From assembly GCA_946537565.1 (NCBI GenBank), contig CAMNFW010000015.1:1-16383 (forward strand): DNA of 16,383 nt, read 5' to 3'. Position numbers and translations under genes: made by a program. The stretch is from an uncultured Ruminococcus sp. (GTDB lineage: Bacteria; Bacillota; Clostridia; Oscillospirales; Ruminococcaceae). Under the pieces are notes generated by a model. It saw nothing but the letters and a program-made list of their open reading frames with translations, was not told where the DNA came from and ran no database searches. Below, in pieces: positions 13,500-16,383 of this stretch. Position 1 is the stretch's first letter, and each line of letters begins with the position of its first letter.

Positions 13500-13536
13500 A
13501 AAAAAAATCAAACGTTCCTCAGAAATGAAGAGCGTT
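13500..13536 (-). terminator. Rho-independent terminator of the folate operon
   Basis: Minus strand AACGCTCTTCA (13536-13526), loop TTTC, TGAGGAACGTT (13521-13511): 11-bp stem with one mismatch and one G-T pair, then TTTGA and eight T (13507-13500). It is 6 bases after the DHFR stop and separates the folate operon from the ECF operon. Confidence 0.82.
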
Positions 13537-13542
13537 GAAGGG

Positions 13543-14034
13543 TTAATAAAGGCGTTCATAAACATTGAAAGAAAGCCTTAGATGTTCAATTCTTTTATGA
13601 CTAACAAGGCGGATTTTTTTTTTGCTGAAATGAGGAAAAAAGGTATCGCCTTGATATTCATCGTCCAGCTCAGTCAGATACAGCCGACGGGCGAAATCAA
13701 GTCCTTCGGAATAGATTTTTTCACCGCCGCAGAGAAAGATCTGAGACTTGAAATTATCCTTGCTTGCACAACTGTAAGCAAGGGCAACGGCGGTATCGAG
13801 ATCAGGGGCAGTCATGAGATTTTCACCGGAAAAATCCGCTGATCTTGATACAACTATGTTTGATCTGTTGGGAAGAGGAAAGCCGATGCTCTCATAGGTT
13901 TTTCTGCCCATGATAATGACATTGCCGACAGTCAGTTTCCGGAAATGGGCTTTATCCTCAGGAATATCCCAGGGTATGGTGCCATGAGCGCCGATGACAC
14001 GGTTTTTAGCCAAAGCAGCGATAATACTTATCAT
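13543..14034 (-). CDS. folA: Dihydrofolate reductase
   Basis: 163 residues, normal length. Aligns by eye with E. coli DHFR from the first residue: MISIIAALAKNRVIG, PWDIPEDKAHF with Trp22, Asp27 (catalytic acid) and Phe31 at the same numbers, IIMGRKTYESIGFPLPNR (NADPH site), IFLCGGEKIY and LYLTELDDEYQGDTFFP. It reduces dihydrofolate to tetrahydrofolate with NADPH. Its ATG overlaps the folBK stop in an ATGA, so it is translationally coupled. Last gene of the operon. Confidence 0.96.
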   Translation of the reverse strand: MISIIAALAKNRVIGAHGTIPWDIPEDKAHFRKLTVGNVIIMGRKTYESIGFPLPNRSNIVVSRSADFSGENLMTAPDLDTAVALAYSCASKDNFKSQIFLCGGEKIYSEGLDFARRLYLTELDDEYQGDTFFPHFSKKKIRLVSHKRIEHLRLSFNVYERLY

Positions 14035-14849
14035 GATTTTTTCAAGCCTTCGAGCAGCTGCGATACGGTCAAATTGAGAAGCGGATGCCTGTAATACGGC
14101 ACCAGCTGAGCCACCGGTTCCAGCACAAACAGGCGATTGTGCATATCCGGGTGGGGGACAGTGAGAACGGGGTCGCTGATGATATCCTGATCGTAAAAAA
14201 TAATATCCAGGTCGAGGGTTCTCGGACCCCAGTGTATTTCTCTTGTTCTGCCGGCATTATTTTCAGCTGACTGCAATAATTCAAGCAGACCGTGAGGAGA
14301 GAGTATTGTCTCAAAAACCGCAGCGCCGTTGAGAAAATCATCCTGATCGGTATAACCGTAAGGCTTTGTGACGATGAGATCAGAGAGCCTGAAATTTCTG
14401 ATAAGACTGTGTTCACTCAGCAGCTTTGCAGCATTGGAGATATAGCTTTTGCTGTCACCGATATTTGAACCGAGGGCAATGACAGCGGTATGCCAGCCAC
14501 GGTTTATTTTAACTGACACAGATCTGAAATCCATATCAATAGGTGCTTCCGGCTTGCGTATTTCAATGTCAACGCTTCTGACAAGGGGCTGAGCTTTAAG
14601 AATTTCAACAGCAGCAGCCTGAGCAGCGGATTCAATGAGTTTGAAGGTATTTTCGGTCATGACCCTGCTGATAATACTGCAAACCTTGCTGTAGTCAGCG
14701 GAGAGGTCAAGCTCGTCCAGCATACCGGCTTTTTCGGTATCAAGGTAAAGCGCAGCGTTCACATAGAAATTCTGACCGTTGATATTTTCATGTTCAAACA
14801 CACCGTGATGAGCGAATATTCTGAGGTCTTCAATAATGATCTTATCCAT
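14031..14849 (-). CDS. folK: Bifunctional dihydroneopterin aldolase / HPPK (FolB-FolK fusion)
   Basis: 272 residues in two domains. FolB (1-117): IIIEDLRIFAHHGVFEHE with Glu21, Tyr53, LIESAAQ (Glu73) and EIRKPEAP (Lys99), the expected catalytic set; it splits dihydroneopterin to hydroxymethyl-dihydropterin and glycolaldehyde. FolK (about 120-270): VIALGSNIGDSKSYI, KPYGYTDQDDFLNGA, and the family signature WGPRTLDLDIIFYD (207-220); it pyrophosphorylates the product using ATP. The fusion makes two consecutive steps on one chain, a common arrangement in Firmicutes. Overlaps folP by 8 bases and the DHFR gene by 4. Confidence 0.96.
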   Translation of the reverse strand: MDKIIIEDLRIFAHHGVFEHENINGQNFYVNAALYLDTEKAGMLDELDLSADYSKVCSIISRVMTENTFKLIESAAQAAAVEILKAQPLVRSVDIEIRKPEAPIDMDFRSVSVKINRGWHTAVIALGSNIGDSKSYISNAAKLLSEHSLIRNFRLSDLIVTKPYGYTDQDDFLNGAAVFETILSPHGLLELLQSAENNAGRTREIHWGPRTLDLDIIFYDQDIISDPVLTVPHPDMHNRLFVLEPVAQLVPYYRHPLLNLTVSQLLEGLKKS

Positions 14850-15666
14850 TTTTACAGCCTTTCATAACAGCAAGAGTCATTTTCAAAGCTCTTGCATTTT
14901 CCTTAACATCGTGAACCCTTATGATCGAAGCGCCCTTCAATACACCGATGACATTGGCGGCGATAGTACCTTCCAGCCGGTCATCAGAAGGAAGACCGAG
15001 GGTCAGACCAATAACAGATTTTCTTGAAATACCGAGGAGAACAGGCTTTTTAAGGTGTGAATAAAACTCATCGAGCCTGTTGATAGCTTCGAGATTGTTT
15101 TCATAGCTTTTAGCGAATCCTATGCCTGGGTCGATAATAACATTTCTGCTGGATATACCGGCTTTTTCGGCAATATCAAGGGACTGGCGCATATCCGAGA
15201 TCATATCCTCAAAAAAGCAGCTGTAATCAGTGGTGAACCTGTTGTGCATAAGACAGCAGGGGAGATCTTTTTCAGCGATAAGCCGAGCCATTTCACCGCT
15301 GTCATATTTCAGACCCCAGATATCATTTATCAGGTCAGCGCCGGCAGCAATACCGGCTTTGGCGACCTTGAACTTGTAAGTATCCAGTGAAACGGGGATA
15401 TCGAAGTTTTTTTTCACAGCTTCAATAACGGGAGCGATGCGTTCGATCTCTTCATCATCAGAGATCTTAGTATAACCGGGACGGGTAGATTCACCGCCGA
15501 TATCGAGAATATCCATACCATCGGCAATCATTTGTTCAGTGTGTTTGAGGGCAGTATCAGTGCTGCTGAATTTTCCGCCGTCAGAAAAAGAATCCGGGGT
15601 CACATTAAGGATACCCATGATATAGCAGTTGTTTTCGAGATCAAAGTCAGAGTTTCCTATACGCAT
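14842..15666 (-). CDS. folP: Dihydropteroate synthase
   Basis: 274 residues. Signature 1 IMGILNVTPDSFSDGG (16-31, Asn21 for magnesium), signature 2 LDIGGESTRPG (54-64), then VSLDTYK (Asp95), DLINDIWG (Asn114), IIDPGIGFAKS (Asp179), LLGISRKS (Lys216) and IIRVHDV (Arg250, His252). All residues for pterin and p-aminobenzoate binding are present. It joins the pterin pyrophosphate made by FolK with p-aminobenzoate; this is the sulfonamide target. Ribosome site GAGGTG lies in the end of the upstream gene, with one base between the two genes. Confidence 0.97.
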   Translation of the reverse strand: MRIGNSDFDLENNCYIMGILNVTPDSFSDGGKFSSTDTALKHTEQMIADGMDILDIGGESTRPGYTKISDDEEIERIAPVIEAVKKNFDIPVSLDTYKFKVAKAGIAAGADLINDIWGLKYDSGEMARLIAEKDLPCCLMHNRFTTDYSCFFEDMISDMRQSLDIAEKAGISSRNVIIDPGIGFAKSYENNLEAINRLDEFYSHLKKPVLLGISRKSVIGLTLGLPSDDRLEGTIAANVIGVLKGASIIRVHDVKENARALKMTLAVMKGCKNG

Positions 15667-15667
15667 A

Positions 15668-16153
15668 TCACACCTCTATATCCATATTTCTTTTTTCCGC
15701 AGACCAGTTGCACTCGTCCTGTGCCGGACATTCAAAGCAGAGTCTTGATTTTTTATCCGCCCTGTAGAATAAGTATTCCAGTGAATTTTCGGGGTTATTT
15801 TTATTTCTGTGATTGACGATAAGGCTGATGATAGCGGCTTTCATATCCTCATCGCAGCCGACCTCAGTGAGGATTTTTTCAGCCACATCTTTTCCGGCAA
15901 TATCATGAGGAACACCATATTTATACTCAGCTGAACGACCGATATCATGAAGCAGAGCAGCAGCATATATCATATCAGGGTCAGCATCCATACCGGATTC
16001 TATGCAAAGGAGCATAGTTATTCTTGCAACGCTGAGGAAATGTTCAGTATCATGGCGGCAGAATTTTCTATCCATTTCCAGCGCTTTCAGATTGGAGATC
16101 TCTCTGATATAGCTTTGGTTATTGATTATCCTGTTTGTGAGTTCAAGTTTCAT
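15668..16153 (-). CDS. HD-domain phosphohydrolase with C-terminal Cys cluster
   Basis: 161 residues from ATG 16153, preferred because AGGTGGA precedes it by 7 bases; an in-frame GTG at 16165 lies before that site. HD-domain metal ligands are visible: EHFLSVARI (His38), LLHDIGR (His69-Asp70), VPHDIAG (His83), NHRN (His115) and YRADKKSR (Asp133). The tail has three cysteines, LCFECPAQDECNW (Cys139, Cys142, Cys148). First gene of the folate operon, one base from folP. HD proteins remove phosphate from nucleotides or similar compounds, so it could supply the dihydroneopterin triphosphate dephosphorylation step that otherwise lacks a gene here; this is inference from position. Alternatively a general nucleotide phosphohydrolase. 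Confidence 0.88.
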   Translation of the reverse strand: MKLELTNRIINNQSYIREISNLKALEMDRKFCRHDTEHFLSVARITMLLCIESGMDADPDMIYAAALLHDIGRSAEYKYGVPHDIAGKDVAEKILTEVGCDEDMKAAIISLIVNHRNKNNPENSLEYLFYRADKKSRLCFECPAQDECNWSAEKRNMDIEV

Positions 16154-16170
16154 AGATTGATCCACCTATA

Positions 16171-16193
16171 GCCCGGACGAATTGATCCCGGGC
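16171..16193 (-). other. Hairpin in the short leader of the folate operon
   Basis: GCCCGG (16171-16176) and CCGGGC (16188-16193) pair around an 11-base loop. The stem ends a few bases before the ribosome site AGGTGGA and fills much of the approximately 50-base leader. No T-run follows, so it is not a terminator. Confidence 0.55.
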
Positions 16194-16212
16194 AGTTTAT
16201 TGATATGAATAA

Positions 16213-16241
16213 ATTATAACACAACTGGTTATGCAAATCAA
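16213..16241 (-). promoter_or_regulatory. Sigma-A promoter of the folate operon
   Basis: Minus strand TTGATT (16241-16236), 17 bases, TATAAT (16218-16213) with extended -10 TGt. The start site would fall near 16206. Confidence 0.82.
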
Positions 16242-16274
16242 GAGGGAATGATTTATATTTTGGAACAGTGTAAT

Positions 16275-16383
16275 TCACCGGCAGAAAACTGAAACAGCTG
16301 CGGAATTTATTTTCTGGCGGAAAGCGTCCTTCCAGGCGGTATAAAGCCTGACATCATCTTCACAGGGAGCCTGTCCGCAGTTG
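16275..16383 (-). CDS. Possible 3' end of a further minus-strand gene (unknown)
   Basis: From the right edge a minus-strand frame is open for 35 codons and ends at TGA (16277-16275). It reads NCGQAPCEDDVRLYTAWKD and continues to end in SVFCR. Composition looks protein-like: a CxxxxxC pair, then an amphipathic stretch with Trp and Arg. The other two minus frames are closed early. Too short to identify, and no terminator is seen after it. Confidence 0.45.
   Translation of the reverse strand, partial: NCGQAPCEDDVRLYTAWKDAFRQKINSAAVSVFCR

Noticed and set aside
13514..13518. GGAAC on the minus strand as an ECF -35 element
   Set aside because: It is part of the folate operon terminator stem and has no matching -10 at proper distance. 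TGAAAT-16-CGACTA is better placed.
13422..13565. Longer start for the sigma factor at 13565
   Set aside because: It would run through the folate terminator and into the DHFR gene. ATG 13421 has an excellent ribosome site and fits ECF length.
16154..16206. Tetrahydrofolate riboswitch ahead of the folate operon
   Set aside because: The leader is only about 50 bases and holds one simple hairpin, too short for the known THF riboswitch fold.

Overview
The window looks like the chromosome of a Ruminococcus-type gut Clostridium (Oscillospiraceae). The grounds are two type-I dockerins of the Ruminococcus style (loops such as RGDLNGD and ADLCSDG), many Thr/Ser/Ala/Pro-rich linkers on secreted proteins, several lipoproteins, strong sigma-A promoters and moderate-to-low GC. 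The genus is inferred from protein style only.

Layout, left to right. (1) 1-773: 3'-truncated lipoprotein gene, minus strand. (2) 840-4524: a minus-strand operon with a Fur-family operator over its start site. It encodes a ZnuA/TroA-type metal-binding lipoprotein, an ABC ATPase, an ABC permease and two paralogous small lipoproteins that share a Cys-Cys motif. All five genes overlap by 1-8 bases, and the operon ends in a clear terminator. (3) 4490-6448: an intergenic stretch with two GC-rich hairpins, a small membrane protein, a decayed lipoprotein gene (two in-frame stops plus a one-base deletion) and a GNAT acetyltransferase, all on the plus strand. (4) 6507-8083: a CwlD-like N-acetylmuramoyl-L-alanine amidase (minus) divergent from thymidylate kinase (plus). 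(5) 8138-13492: the most interesting part, a minus-strand five-gene operon. It runs ECF sigma factor, membrane-anchored putative anti-sigma factor, secreted dockerin protein, dockerin-bearing D,D-carboxypeptidase, lipoprotein, with an ECF-style promoter (TGAAAT-16-CGACTA) in front. The 248-residue ectodomain end of the anti-sigma protein is present again, almost base for base, as the cargo of the dockerin protein (740 bp tandem duplication, one mismatch seen). (6) 13500-16241: a folate operon on the minus strand: HD-domain phosphohydrolase, folP, folB-folK fusion, dihydrofolate reductase, then a terminator. (7) The right edge holds what may be the last 35 codons of another minus-strand gene.

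How parts work together. The metal operon should import zinc or a similar divalent metal, with the two CC-motif lipoproteins as possible external metal handlers. The folate operon covers late pterin and dihydrofolate synthesis through reduction to tetrahydrofolate, and tmk uses the dTMP that folate chemistry supplies. The ECF operon seems to be a self-regulating surface system: sigma and anti-sigma sense something outside the cell, and the regulated products are dockerin proteins that could dock on a cohesin scaffold or the cell surface. One of them repeats the sensor domain itself. What the sensor detects cannot be read from the sequence.
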